Positions 10,386 through 21,555 of a stretch of 64,000 bases of DNA are shown here, piece by piece. Location: the NCBI RefSeq assembly GCF_018446385.1, contig NC_055987.1, positions 12,299,705 through 12,363,704 of the forward strand, given 5' to 3'. The stretch comes from Zingiber officinale. Lineage: Eukaryota > Streptophyta > Magnoliopsida > Zingiberales > Zingiberaceae. Position 1 is the stretch's first letter, and every line of letters begins with the position of its first letter. The notes beneath the pieces are model-generated. The model worked only from the letters and a program-made list of their open reading frames with translations. It did no database searches and was not told the origin of the DNA. The position numbers and the translations under genes were made by a program.

Positions 10386-13300
10386 TATAGGTCCCCTGGC
10401 GACCGGCAAGGGGAGAGAGTGAATTACCCTGAAAATAAAAATCAACCTTTCTCGACATTTTAAACTAAATTTGTCACGCCCCGGAGGAGTCCCTGTCCGA
10501 AGAAAATTTCGGCAGCACCTCCCCTGTACAGCTGACAATCTGAAGCATTTCTACAGACATAGTATACATCAGCCACATGCGGCTGGAATATATACACAAC
10601 CACGTAGTTAATAATCTCAGCCTACACGGCTGGACAAATATAACAACAACCACGCAGTTATCTATATTTTTATCAGCCCACTCGGCTGAAATCAAAACTA
10701 ACACAGCGGAAAAACATAAAGACAAGTCCATACAAAACAAAAACAAAACACTGCTAGCCGGCTAGGCTTACACCACACAACAACATAACACTCCGGAAAC
10801 AAAACCGGAACACAAATCAAAATACAGAAATTCCATATACGAAAAATGTAAATAGATAAAAACAGAGACAGGTCTTCTGATGTGATGTGGGGACCGACAG
10901 ACAGGATACTCCAAGCGACTCCATAAACCACCTGGTACCTGAAAAAGATAGTGTCCACGGGGGTGAGTTCAACAACTCAGCGAATACCAATAGACATGCC
11001 TAGTAAGATATATCTAACAGCAATAAACATGGAATACAGCTTCCTAATCATGTATAGGAAAAATGCAAAACCGAAAGACAACTGAGGAAGCTGTACTCAC
11101 CAGGAACTCCTATCCAGAACAAAAGGGTCGTCAACTTAAGAGTGTCACAAATCCTGTATGCATGTCAAACATATGCATCCAACCAAATGCAGTAAATAAA
11201 TGTAGCAACCACAAGTAATAAATGCACCAATGCATATGATGCCAATGACATGGTCACCCCTGATGTCAGTCAGTCATCTCACATACAATGGTGAGACCGA
11301 GTGATAGGGTTGTGACAACCGTGCACTCTGACATCACTACCCCTGATGAGTGACCGAGTGGAAGGGATGCTGTCGGAGTACACATATCCTCCTACCCCAA
11401 ATCATAAATGGGGGAACTCAATGCTCTCATCTCCCGGTACACAGTGACAGGGAGGAAATCTCTGCCGGCTACCACGCTGCGTCACACTACCCATGAGTGG
11501 ACCAACGGAGCCAAACAAAGTCCAACCGCCTGCCGGCTACCACGCTGAGTCACCAGACCAACGGAGCCAAACAGCAGAACTGTCACACACCTGTCTGATC
11601 TACCACTAACCCATGAGTGGTGGTGTGTACGGATACATGTAACTGGCGATATGCTCGACAATAATGGAGCGGACTATCGCACAGCATGCAATCATGCAAG
11701 ATGATGCATGACACTAAACATGGCAATATCATGAACACATAACAAGATCCATATATATAAACATAAAATGTGTACCACGGGATAATGTAACAAATGAAAG
11801 GTACACAGATCAGATAGGATATCAAATAAACCCTAGGTCCTGAACATATCCACCTCTATAAAATATGTACCAACAATGTACATGGATCAAAGCAAAAGGT
11901 CTAGGTACACAGATCAGGTATGATGTAAAAATATAGATACATATGTCAGATAATAAAAATCCAGAGTCTAGTCCTAAACTCAGTAAAACATGGTATGTCA
12001 CTTACTCTAGAAACTAAAGTACTCATGGTAATAATCATGAAGTATAAACATGATACATAACAAGCGACCAAATAGATCATGCTATGGGTATCAAACCGTG
12101 GCATACCAAAGGCAAACATGATCATTGCCAGCTATAAAATACTATGCATATCCAATTGACAATATCATAAAAAGATAAGTCAAGAGGTACTCGCCTTCAA
12201 TAGGAAGGATCGTATCCGGTCCAAATCTGACGTCGAGATATCGTCTCGCGTCAAGGTCCTATGTCAATCAATATATATTTTTATTTAGCTAACATTCATA
12301 AGAATTTAAATAGCTAAATAAAATCCATAAGACTAAATTAGGGAAAACCCTAATCCGCACAATCTAAATCAATACACCCTAATTAAATCTCATGGTCAAT
12401 TAGAGTTAGTTACCTTAACCCCAAACAAACCATTAGATAGCAATCCAAAGACCTAAATCCAATTACACCTGAATCTAAAACATGATCAACCACATGTTCC
12501 ATTCTAAATTCATAGACCACATCAATTACAAAAGGTATTAAGATTCCTACATCATACCTCAAGTTCACAGCCGATAGGGTTACTGGTTGGAGTGTTGTCG
12601 GCAAAGAAACACTACTGAAATTTACCTCTCTGCCCTGATCAAACATGCTGTCCACCAAACGAATACCCTAGTACCAGTAACGTCACCTCTTGGAATTCTT
12701 CCCTTCTGTTCGATTCTCAACTATAGGTGGTTGTTGCCGGAAGAAGACTCCACAACCAGATTACCTCAACAATCCACGCCTCTGGTGAACAAGGGAAAAA
12801 TATGAATCGATCACACAACATCTCAACAACCCACACGGTACGTTGCTTACCTCCAAGATTCGGCTAGAGCACGGCTTGGCAAAATCAATCAAGCATAAAG
12901 CTCGGCACTGGTCTGCAGTCGGATAAGGTGGCGGCAGCACAGAGGGAAGGGAGGTCCGGCGAATCAAATCCAGGGCTCGGCGTTGTGCGGAGAGGCTAGG
13001 GCATAGCCTCGGTTGCGACGACTGACGTGGTTCCCCGGTGGCTGGCAGAGGAGATCGGAACCGGCGCTAGGGTTCGGCTGTGAGTCGCATCGGCTGTAGG
13101 GTGTCAGCTAGGGCACGGCGTCGACGATCACCGTTAGCGTCGATGCCACGCAGAGTAGAGGAGAAGAAAGGGTGGCTCTCGTCGCCGGCGGCCTGGTTTC
13201 GGGTGGAGGAGAGGGAAGAAGAGGAGAAGAACCGCCGAGCGGTTAGGGCAAAGGATTGGTGGGAGAGGAGAAGGAAGGGCGCAAAGGGGGAAAAAAGCTC

Positions 13301-14387
13301 GGGTTCAGCAGGAATCGGGGAGAGACGGCGAAGAGAAATAAAATAAAAGAGAAAAGAAAACAAAAAGAAATAAAACATTTCCTCGCTTAAATGGGGCAAC
13401 CTAAACAGGCTTTCCCAGGGCACAGTTTTCATCCCCGTAAACTCGTCCATACGAGCTCCAAAAAATTCCAAAAAAATTTCTAAAAATTCCAGAAAATTCC
13501 CGTATCATTTTTGGCCATTTTTTCGGTATTTTACAAAATTAAGAAAACACTTGTATAATAACAAAAAGTAAATGCATAAATTAAAAAACAGAGGCAAGAG
13601 AATTTACTAGGTTTGTAATCAGAGGATTGCTAATCCTAGACAAATAAAGTTTACTCAAATCTCCTTTGGGTGGAGTAACCTCTTTATAACATTAACATCT
13701 CATAAAAGTAGTAAAACAGAAATAGAAGTCATTTTACAAGTGATGATCTAAGCTATTAGGATCAGGGCTATATTTATAACCTTTATCGGGGCGCTTAAAC
13801 GTGGATAGAACTTTATCCTTGCTGTACCATATTGCAACAGGTAGCGTTTCGATAAGTTTTCTGATTTGGGTGCCTGAACCAGGTCTGGGCACCCGGACCG
13901 GGCTGAATCAACCCGCGACTAGTGGCTCGTACCCGGGATGGCCCTGGCTGCCCTGGGTGATTCAAGCGCCTAGACCAGGTCCAAGCGCCCGGAATAGCTC
14001 CAGGCACTCAGATTGGAGTCAACTCCTGGTTGACTTTCTATCTAGGTCTTCTGCTCCTGTTCCTTCCGCTTAGGTGATTTCAACTATCCAGAATATGACT
14101 CACCCAAACCCATTTTCTGGCCTTCTTGAGTAGTTTTCCACTCCGGCTTCTCGTCCCTCGGAAATGTCACACGCTTCCTTCTCATTCGTCGGCATATTCT
14201 TCTGTAGTGCCTCGTCCCTCGGACGCACTGAGCCGGTCGGCTCTCTCTCGTGCTATCCATATCGCTAGCTGCGTCTTTCGTTCAACCTCTTGTGCTCCTA
14301 AGTTCCTGCAACTTAGACACAAGGCATCAAAATAACAATTTAACTTGACTTGGTTGATCATATCAAAATCATCATAGGGTACTTACA
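10386..14387 (-). repeat. 3' LTR of gag-only copy 2, split by a solo LTR
   Basis: The pieces 10386-10471 and 13541-14387 join to give about 933 bp, aligning along its length with 16777-17728 (952 bp). Landmarks in both include GACATTT(T/C)AAACTAAATT, AACAAAAAGTAAATGCATAAATT, the TTTGGGTGGAG/TTTGGGCAGAG block and a GGTACTTACA end. Base differences are numerous, so the insertion is not recent. Confidence 0.85.
10472..13535 (-). repeat. Solo gypsy-type LTR (3,064 bp), TSD AAATT
   Basis: AAATT lies at 10467-10471 and 13536-13540. The intact empty site is visible at about 16850-16859 in the other LTR of the host element. On the + strand it starts TGTCACGCCCCGGAGGAGTCC and ends GGTATTTTACA, the reverse complement of the 5' LTR at 58532-61257. 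Shared blocks include the GAGCTCGTA(C/T)GGACGAGTT leader, CCTAATCATAAATC-like text and the CCACTCATGGGTTAGTGG block. No primer site or internal sequence is attached. The open frames in it, including 134 codons at 13067-13471, do not look like proteins. Confidence 0.9.
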
Positions 14388-15397
14388 ATCTCTCCCTTTT
14401 AGATGTGGATCAATTCAAGTTAAGTTAGGGTAAAACAAAATATTAAATTAAAGACATTAAATGAATATGCAAGTTTGAAACAGTAGATATGCAATATTTT
14501 GAGAAAAGTATACATTCCCCTTAAACTTAACTTCTAACTCTCCCCCTTTGATAACATTAAAAATAGGGGTTTTTACTAAATTAAATTGAAATTAAAGTCT
14601 AAGGAATTTATACTCGAAATTAAAAATAGTGACTTATACTTAGGAAAAACTTTTAAAATTTATACTTGAAATTCTGATTTTTGTGATTAAAAAATAATTT
14701 TAAACAAAAATAATTCTAAAAATTATTTTATTTATTGAAAAATTTTGAAAATTTTTATAAAGGTTAATAAGATACATCAAAAACAGGAATAAAAATTTTC
14801 ACAAGAAAATAAAATAAATTTAAGTAGTAAATTATTTGCTACAGAAAAATAATTTTTTCCTAAAGAAGCTTAATAAATAGTTTTAAAGTTTGAAAAATCT
14901 TGGAAAATTTTTCTGAAAATACAATAGTGTAAATATTTTTGCAAAAAAATTAATTTTTTAAAAATTGAGTATTTGAGAATTTTTAATGTTAAAAATTGGT
15001 ATTTTAATAGTAAATTCACATAAAATTCAATAACAGTCAAAAAATTTTATAAAAGTTTTATTGGATAGAGAATATGATAAATTTTCACAGAAAAATAAAT
15101 TTGTAAAAATAACTCTACGATAATATTAAAAAAAATCATAAAAAATAATACAATACCAAAATATTTTGAAAATTTTTCCACAGATAGGAAAGTTAATTTC
15201 AAAAAAGGAATTGTACAAGAAACTCATTAAATAATTAAAACAAATTAAACTTAGAAATATGCACAATTTAAACTAAGCATGAGTTTGGAACCCAATATAG
15301 GTTTCTTTTCTATTGGGTTAATCAAATATTTTCTAGGGATGCATGTTTTTATTATTTTTCTAATTTGACCCTTGTGAAATCTATAATCCCAATTTAA
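14388..15397. other. Polypurine tract and AT-rich spacer of gag-only copy 2
   Basis: Directly inside the 3' LTR the minus strand reads CTAAAAGGGAGAGA, a good polypurine tract. A second one, AAAGGGGGAGAG, lies near 14539-14550. The rest is A/T-rich with no frame. It stands where pol would be in an autonomous copia element. Confidence 0.65.
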
Positions 15398-16720
15398 TCA
15401 TTTATAGTTCCTAAAATTTGGAGCAAAAAAAATTAAATATTTTAAATTTTCTATTTGTTCTTTCAAATTAGCATTTCCAATTTTTAACCTATCTAGATCC
15501 TCTATTAAATATGATTTTTCTAAGATTCTTTTTATTTCTAAATTTTTATTTTTTAATTTGTCATTTTTAGTTTTCAATTTACACATTGATTTTTCCATTG
15601 ATTTAATGTCAAAATATAGTTGATCATGTGGTAAGAGGCATACCTCACTTACCATGTCAGATCTGAAGCTTAATTCTCCCCTTGCTTCGCTGCATTCATC
15701 TGAAATCACTCTCCCTTTATCGATGCTGGCTTCTGAAGTACTTTGTTCTTCGTGGCTAGCCATTAGTGCTAGTCTGACGTATGCTTCTATTTCTAACTCG
15801 GATGATGAGCTTTTGTCCCAAGTGGCCTTGAGATTCTTGTGCTTGTTTTGCTTTGGCCTCTTGTCTTTTTCCTTTTTGAGTTATGAGCAGTCCACTTTTA
15901 TGTGTCCTTCTTTTTGACACTGATAGCATCGAACCTTTTTTTCTATTTCTTGGATTTTTTTTATTCTGCATTTCTTTAAATTTGTTAGATTTAAGAAATT
16001 TCCTAAATTTTCTTACCATGTAAGCTTCTTGGTCTCCTTCCATATCCGAGTCTGACTCGGTTTCATCCTTCTTGGTGGCTTTTAATGCCAGGTTCTGGCT
16101 TGGCTCTCTTGTTGTATCTGCACATCGAGTTTCATGTAATTCCAAAGTCGAAAAAAGTTCCTCTAGGGTACATATCTCCAGACCCTTCAAGATATAATAG
16201 GAGTCTATGATTGAAGTTCATTCTGGAGTTCTGGGAAAAGCGTTGAGTGCGTAGCATATCGAGTCCCGATTGGTTACCGTTTTACTGAGGTTGACCAGTT
16301 TGGTGATCAGCTCCTTGATCTTTGCATATAGTTCGGCTACCTTCTCACTTTTTTCTAGACGGATATTCGTTAGCTTATTCCGAAGAATGTCCCATCGTGT
16401 GAGTTTCACTTCGGATGTTCCTTCATGGAGTTCTAAGAACTCCCAGAGGTCTTTTACCGATGCGATTTACTTCTTGAGACGGTAATACACTTAATAAATG
16501 ATATTTTGCTCTACTATTGGCTATGAAATCGCTTTGCTCCTTCTTTGTCTAGAGTTATTCTTCTTTCTCTACACCTTGTTGATCTTTTGGAACTACAAAA
16601 TCATACTTAATTATTAAAAGAATTCCAAAGTCAATTTTTAGGAATACTTCCATTCGGTGTTTTCAGTGCGCGAACTTCCCCTCGAACTTTGGCGAGATGA
16701 GGTTTGGTCCGTCCATTGAT
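15398..16720 (-). pseudogene. Gag of gag-only copy 2, frameshifted
   Basis: Gag homology on the minus strand runs from the MDGPNLISPKFEG-like start near 16716 through RWDILRNKLTNIR (about 16400) and LEICTLEELFSTLELHETRCAD (about 16185-16120) to VRKFRKFLKSNKF. A complete zinc knuckle, CYQCQKEGHIKVDC, lies at about 15892-15935 but in a different frame from the open stretch around it. A last open piece from 15763 (MASHEEQSTSEASIDKG) ends in a Lys/Glu/Leu-rich coiled coil at 15398. At least two frameshifts and in-frame stops break it. Confidence 0.75.
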
Positions 16721-16762
16721 TTCTTTGCTTCGGTCGGCGGTTATTCCTTTTGAAGCAACCTC

Positions 16763-16774
16763 GCTCTGATACTA
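16763..16774 (-). other. Primer-binding site of gag-only copy 2
   Basis: Minus-strand TAGTATCAGAGC, one base from the tRNA-Met complement, two bases inside the LTR edge. Confidence 0.8.
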
Positions 16775-16776
16775 AT

Positions 16777-17728
16777 TGTAGATCCCCTAGAGGCCAACAA
16801 GGCGGGTGAATTACCCTGAAAATAAAAATCATCCTTTCTCGACATTTCAAACTAAATTAAGAAAATACTTGTATAATAACAAAAAGTAAATGCATAAATT
16901 AAAAAATAGAGATAAGAGAATTTACTAGGTTTGCAATCAGATGATTGCTAATCCTAGACAAATGAAGTTTACTCAAATCTCCTTTGGGCAGAGTAGCCTC
17001 TTTAGAACGTTGACAGCTCACAAAAGTAATAGAAGATAAATAGAAGTCATTTTACAAGTAATGATTTAAGATAATGGGATCATGGTTGTATTTATAACCC
17101 TGATCAGGACACCTAGAAGAGTTTTAGGCATCTGGACGTAGATAGAACTGTATCCTCGTCGTACTGAATCGCAACAGGTGGCATTTCGATAAGTTTTTTG
17201 GTCTGGGTGCCTGGACCAGGTCTGGGCACCTAGACTGAGATGAACTAGCCCGCGACCACGGGCTTGCACCCGGGGTGCCCTGGCTGCCCCGGGTGATCTG
17301 AGCGCTCAGACCAGGTCAGGGCGCTCGGAATAGCTCCGGGTGCTCAAACTAGATTCAACTCTCGGTTGCATTTCTATCCGAGTCTTCCACTCTGATTCCG
17401 TCGCTTGGGTGATTTCGGTCATCTGGAATAGAGCTCACCCAAATCTATTTTCCAACTTTCTTGAGCAGTTTTCTGCTTTGACTTCTCATCCCTCGGAAAT
17501 GTCGTGTGCTTCCTTCTCATCCGCCATCATACTCTTTCGCAGTGCCTCGTTCCTCAGATGCACTAAGCCCGTCGGCTCTTTCCTGTGTTATCCTTCTCAC
17601 TAGTTGCGTCTTTCGACTGACCTCCTGTGCTTCTAAGTTCTTGCACACTTAGACACAAGGTATCAAATAATAACAGGACCTAACTTGACTTGGTTGATCA
17701 CATCAAAACCATCACGGGGGTACTTACA
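16777..17728 (-). repeat. 5' LTR of gag-only copy 2 (952 bp)
   Basis: Bounded by TGTAGATCCCC...GGTACTTACA, with TSD AAGTC outside and the PBS inside. A minus-strand TATA-like TTATAAATAC lies near 17089-17098. Upstream of it, from about 17105 to 17350, are repeated GGTGCCTGGACC / GGGCACC motifs in both orientations. Confidence 0.85.
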
Positions 17729-18461
17729 AAGTCTTATCCCAAATAGTTTGCTTCTTATCGTTGACAAAGTCTAATTTTATCTGACCGAAGGTGCCTTCTG
17801 AGCTCCCGAAGGCACCTTCCATAAATAGTACTAAAGGCGCCTTTCATTGCCTGGAAGGCGTCTCGGGTACTATTCACCCAAGGTATTTTGTGCTCATTTT
17901 GTCCTACAAAATGTGTTAGTCCAACATAAAAATATTTAACCTATAAAATAAAGTTAGCACAATAATAATAATATTAATTAGATCTTGTCCTCCAGATCTG
18001 GATCTAGTCATGGTCTCAATTTAGGTTTCCAAAATGGACCTAAACTGGACCGACGCCTACTGACCTCTCAAACGGGATGCGTCGTCACTGAGTCACTCTC
18101 TTCCAGTGGCTTGCCTCCACTTACCAAATGTCAAGTTACCTCCTTGAAGTCCAACCTGACCCACTAGGTCTTCCTGCCAGAATCACACATCTGGACTTCG
18201 TCAATCGGGAATCGAACATCCCGACCTCCTACCGGAATCGGACACCCAAACTTCAACCATCGGGAATCGCATATCCCGACCTCTTGCCAGAATCTTACAT
18301 CTGGACTTCCTGCTCAACATTAGGTCCTCTTGACCCATCAAGTTAGTCAATCATGTGCACTTAGTAACAAGGTTAGATCAACAACACATCTAACTTTAAT
18401 TCATTTGTTATTCATCAAAACTCAGGTTCGATCATTTGTGCCAAATGCACTAACACTAACA

Positions 18462-19543
18462 ACTGGCGGGAAGACCTGGTGGACCAAGGTAGAGTCAAGT
18501 GATTCTGCATGGTAAGTAAGGTAAGTCACTGGAGGAGAGAGTTCCAATGAGGATGAGTCCCAATTAGGGGCTTTAGGTGTAGGTCATGTTTAGGTCCATT
18601 TTGGATCTCTTAACTGAGACTTTGACTAGATCTTGGTCTTGGATAAATAGGGTCTAATTAATACTACTATTTAATAAATTGTGCTAACTTTTGTTTTAAA
18701 TGTTAGATATTTTTCTGTTAGCTTAACACATTTTACAGGATCAAAAATGAATAAAAGTTTTGGGTAAACAGTACTCGAGGCACCTCCTGTGCTTGTGGAG
18801 GCACCATGGAGGATTGGTTGAAGGCCTCGCGCAGCAATGCACGGAGGCACCTTCTATGCAAAGGAAGACGCCTTGAAACTGGACGATGAAGGTGCCTCAA
18901 AGAGTTTTAAAGTCACCTTCGGTCGAATAACGCAGAAGACCTCATCGACAATAAGAAGTGGAGTTCTCAGGATAAAATTTTGATGGTTGAAGGCGCCTCC
19001 AGTGGCATTAGAGGTGCCTCTAATGCTTAATAAAAAAGAGCCTTAGCCAGGGCTTTTTTCACAACTCTTCTATAAGTTTTTACGAAATCCTTCAACACTC
19101 CGACTGCTTCGACTTCATGTTGTCGTTCTGCTACGACACTACTACGTCTGACTACTGCTGAGAAGTCGTCCAACACCAAACTCAATCCGATCATCCTCAA
19201 AAGTGTTGGGTAATAAAGTTATTTTTTTTACTTAATTTCTGCATAAAGGAAAGTGTAGCTTGTTACACTTGTCCTCGTTTTTCTATTTGTACTTAATTCC
19301 CTCTTCCGGTGGTTCCAGAAGAAGATTATAGTGAATTTCCCATCGATACGGTCCGAGGGATCATGAGTCTTAGAGTAGAAGTCGTCGAAGGCTCCAAACC
19401 AAGTAATTCCTTGAGTTATTGTGTTCTTGCTTTTTTTCAGTTTATGTTTTATTTCCACTGTGTACTTGTTTTTTGTAAAACCAAAATAGTTTTTGACCCA
19501 CGTGATTCACCCCTCTCTCTCACGTGTGTAACGATCCAATACA
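18462..19543 (+). repeat. Second LTR of element X family, inverted and 5'-truncated
   Basis: Homologous to 3926-18461 in the opposite orientation, without the nested inserts and without the first 285 bp or so. It starts at CTGGCGGGAAGACC and ends near GTAACGATCCAATACA. It contains the GGCGCC cluster at about 18775-19025 followed by a TATA-like TTAATAAAAAAG. No PBS follows its end. Together with the left LTR it makes an inverted repeat with arms of about 1 kb. Confidence 0.75.
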
Positions 19544-19559
19544 TACTTTATTCTCTTGA

Positions 19560-21555
19560 CCTTTAGGAATATATTCTTTGGATGTGCTATATAGATTTCC
19601 TCGTTAAGTTACCATTAAAGAAAACTATTTTTACATCTATCTAATGTAATTCCAAATAAAAATATGCTACTATAGCTAAGATGACAAGTATTGATATAAA
19701 TTTCACAAGGAAAAATATCTCTTCAAAATCAATACTCTTCATTTGAGTATATCATTTTGCAACTAGACAAACTTTGTATCGATCAATAGACTCATCTATT
19801 TTCCTCTTTATTTTGAGAATCCATTTATTCCCAATAGCCCTTTGGCCTAGAGGAAGATTGACTAAATCTCAAACTTAATTCTTTCTCATAGACTCCATTT
19901 CATCATTAATTGTAACTTTCTATGTTTCTCTAACTAAGCATCTCAATGCTTCCTTAATCATTCAAGGTTCCTCATTCTCAACTAGGAGAATCATTAATGC
20001 CACATTCTAAATGTTAATCCTTCTTCAAGGAATAATCTGATATCTACTTCTTCGTAGGTTAGGTTAGACTGTTGAGAAACTAACTCATTAAATTCATCTG
20101 CAAATCATTCCCAATAGGCTGACTAGATTCAGGTATCCCATGTGATACCTAATTTTTTGATAAAGTATCATCCTCTTCCTTTATTTCAAATAGAGGAATA
20201 GTTTTATCAACTTCACCTCTTGCTGGGAACTCAGTTTCAAAAAAAATAACATCTCTCGATTTTATTTCAGAGATAGTTTCATCTTGTTACTTACTAATGA
20301 AAATGTAACCCTTGGAGGTATCAGAATACCTTATAAAGATACACTTCTTATCTCTGAGTCTGAATTTTCCATATTTATAAGTCTTATCATGAACATAGGC
20401 AGCTGCCCCCCAAGATCTTTAACTATTAAAATTTAATTTTCTATCTGTCCAACATTTATATGGAGTTGATGAAGCAAGCATAGAAGACACTAAGTTAAGT
20501 ATATATATTGTAATGCCCCGACCCGGCGGGCCCCACCCATACTGAACCGGGAACGACACCAGAATTACCCATCGGGTTGACGACTAGCTCCACAAACCAC
20601 CGGAGGTCCTTTCAGCATGCTTTGTCCTCACTCGTACGCGCCCTAGAAAATTTTCCAGGAAGTTACCCATCCTTAGATTTCTCCAAGCCCAAGCACGCTT
20701 AACTTTGGAGTTTTTAAGTTTGGGCTTCCAAAAAGGAAGGTGCACCTCGGTGATCTGAATAGTACCATCTAACCTTTTAAGTCATACTTAACCAGAATCT
20801 CAGAACCGGGATATTACATATATTGCTACTAATAATGCATCTCCCTAATAGGAAATTGACAAATTAGCTTAAGTCATCATAGAATTAATCATATTTAGAA
20901 AAGTTTGATTTTTCTTTCAGCAATCCTATTTTACCGTGGATTTCTTGTGATTGTTAGTTGTCTAATAGTCTCTTTATCATTACATATTATCTTGAACTGA
21001 TCAGATAAATATTTACTTACATAGTCAGTGCGTAAGGTTTTAACCTTATGATCAGTTAATTCTCAATTTCGTTCCAATAACGTTTAAAGCAATATAATGC
21101 TTCATGTTTATGAGAAATTAAATACATATTACCGAAACATGTGAAGTCATCAATAAATGTAATGAAATAGAAATTTCCATGTATAGCCTTCACATTCATC
21201 ATACCATAAATATTCGAATGAATTAATTGTAATCGTAATTCAGCTATAATAATTTTACCAAATGATTTTTTAGTTGCTTTTTTGGCAAAACAATGCTCAT
21301 ACATAGACAAGTTAATTTTAGCATGAGTACTTAATATGCCTTCTTTAGCTAATCTATTCATTCATTTTTGTTCGATATGTCCTAATTTAACATACCAAAT
21401 TTCAATATCAATATCAACATTATTAGTACGAGCAATATTTGAAAAGCAACCATTAATACCATAATTAATATTCGGTTCTACATTAAGAATCATGAAATCA
21501 TTCGTTACATAACCATATCCTATTAATCCTTTCAACTTGGACCATAAATATCTGA
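19560..21555 (-). pseudogene. Ty1/copia pol remnant (integrase and reverse transcriptase pieces)
   Basis: Reading the minus strand from 21361, a 101-codon open piece (21361-21056) matches the copia GAG-preintegrase/integrase region: MNRLAKEGIL, then CFAKKATKKSF, LIHSNIYGMMNVKAIHGNFYF and ITFIDDFTCFG. Downstream, about 20440-20260 reads AYVHDKTYKYGKFRLRDKKC then IFIRYSDTSKGY, the usual segment after integrase. At about 19830-19720 WILKIKRKIDESIDRYKVC followed by LVAK then YTQMKSIDFEE is the first copia RT motif block. Stops and shifts are frequent. A Cassandra LTR interrupts it at 20509-20818. Confidence 0.8.
20509..20818 (-). repeat. Cassandra-type TRIM solo LTR carrying a 5S rRNA-like sequence, TSD TATAT
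   Basis: A 310-bp unit with ends TGTAATGCCCCG...GGGATATTACA and TATAT on both sides (20504-20508, 20819-20823). On the minus strand about 20715-20650 reads AACTCCAAAGTTAAGCGTGC, TTGGGC and AGGATGGGTAACTTCCTGG, matching the middle and 3' half of plant 5S rRNA. A 5S-derived domain in a 300-bp LTR is the defining mark of Cassandra elements. It lies in the copia remnant with host sequence continuous on both sides. It is not a functional 5S gene: the 5' part and terminator are absent. Confidence 0.88.

Larger units (their letters stand above)
10386..17728 (-). mobile_element. Gag-only (TR-GAG-like) LTR retrotransposon, copy 2, TSD AAGTC
   Basis: AAGTC flanks both ends (10381-10385 and 17729-17733). 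On the minus strand the order is 5' LTR 16777-17728, PBS 16763-16774, gag about 16720-15398, AT-rich spacer 15397-14403, polypurine tract near 14388-14402, then the 3' LTR 14387-10386, which is split by the gypsy-type solo LTR at 10472-13535. Without that insert the element is about 4.27 kb. No pol coding is visible. Gag plus two complete LTRs with PBS and PPT indicates a non-autonomous element mobilised in trans. Confidence 0.85.
3926..18461 (-). mobile_element. 5' LTR of element X, split by three nested insertions
   Basis: The LTR runs on the + strand from TGTTGGATCG at 3926 to CACTAACA at 18461, in the pieces 3926-4186, 7729-7851, 10189-10385 and 17734-18461. That is about 1.31 kb once the insertions are removed. 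I established continuity by comparison with the inverted X LTR at 18462-19543, which holds the same blocks without interruption: the CGAAGGCTCC(A/G)AACCAAG block, AAGTGTAACAAGCTACACTTT, the CCCAACACTTTTGA block and the GGCGCC cluster. Inserts are a gag-only element at 4187, a solo LTR at 7852 and a second gag-only element at 10386. Confidence 0.8.

Noticed and set aside
13067..13471. 134-codon frame on the minus strand and an 88-codon frame opposite it
   Set aside because: Both lie inside the GC-rich part of a solo gypsy-type LTR with verified TSD, and the family copy at 58532 does not keep the frame.
20650..20720. Possible functional 5S rRNA gene
   Set aside because: Only the middle and 3' half resemble 5S, and the sequence lies inside a Cassandra LTR with TSD. 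There is no T-run terminator or 5S spacer array.
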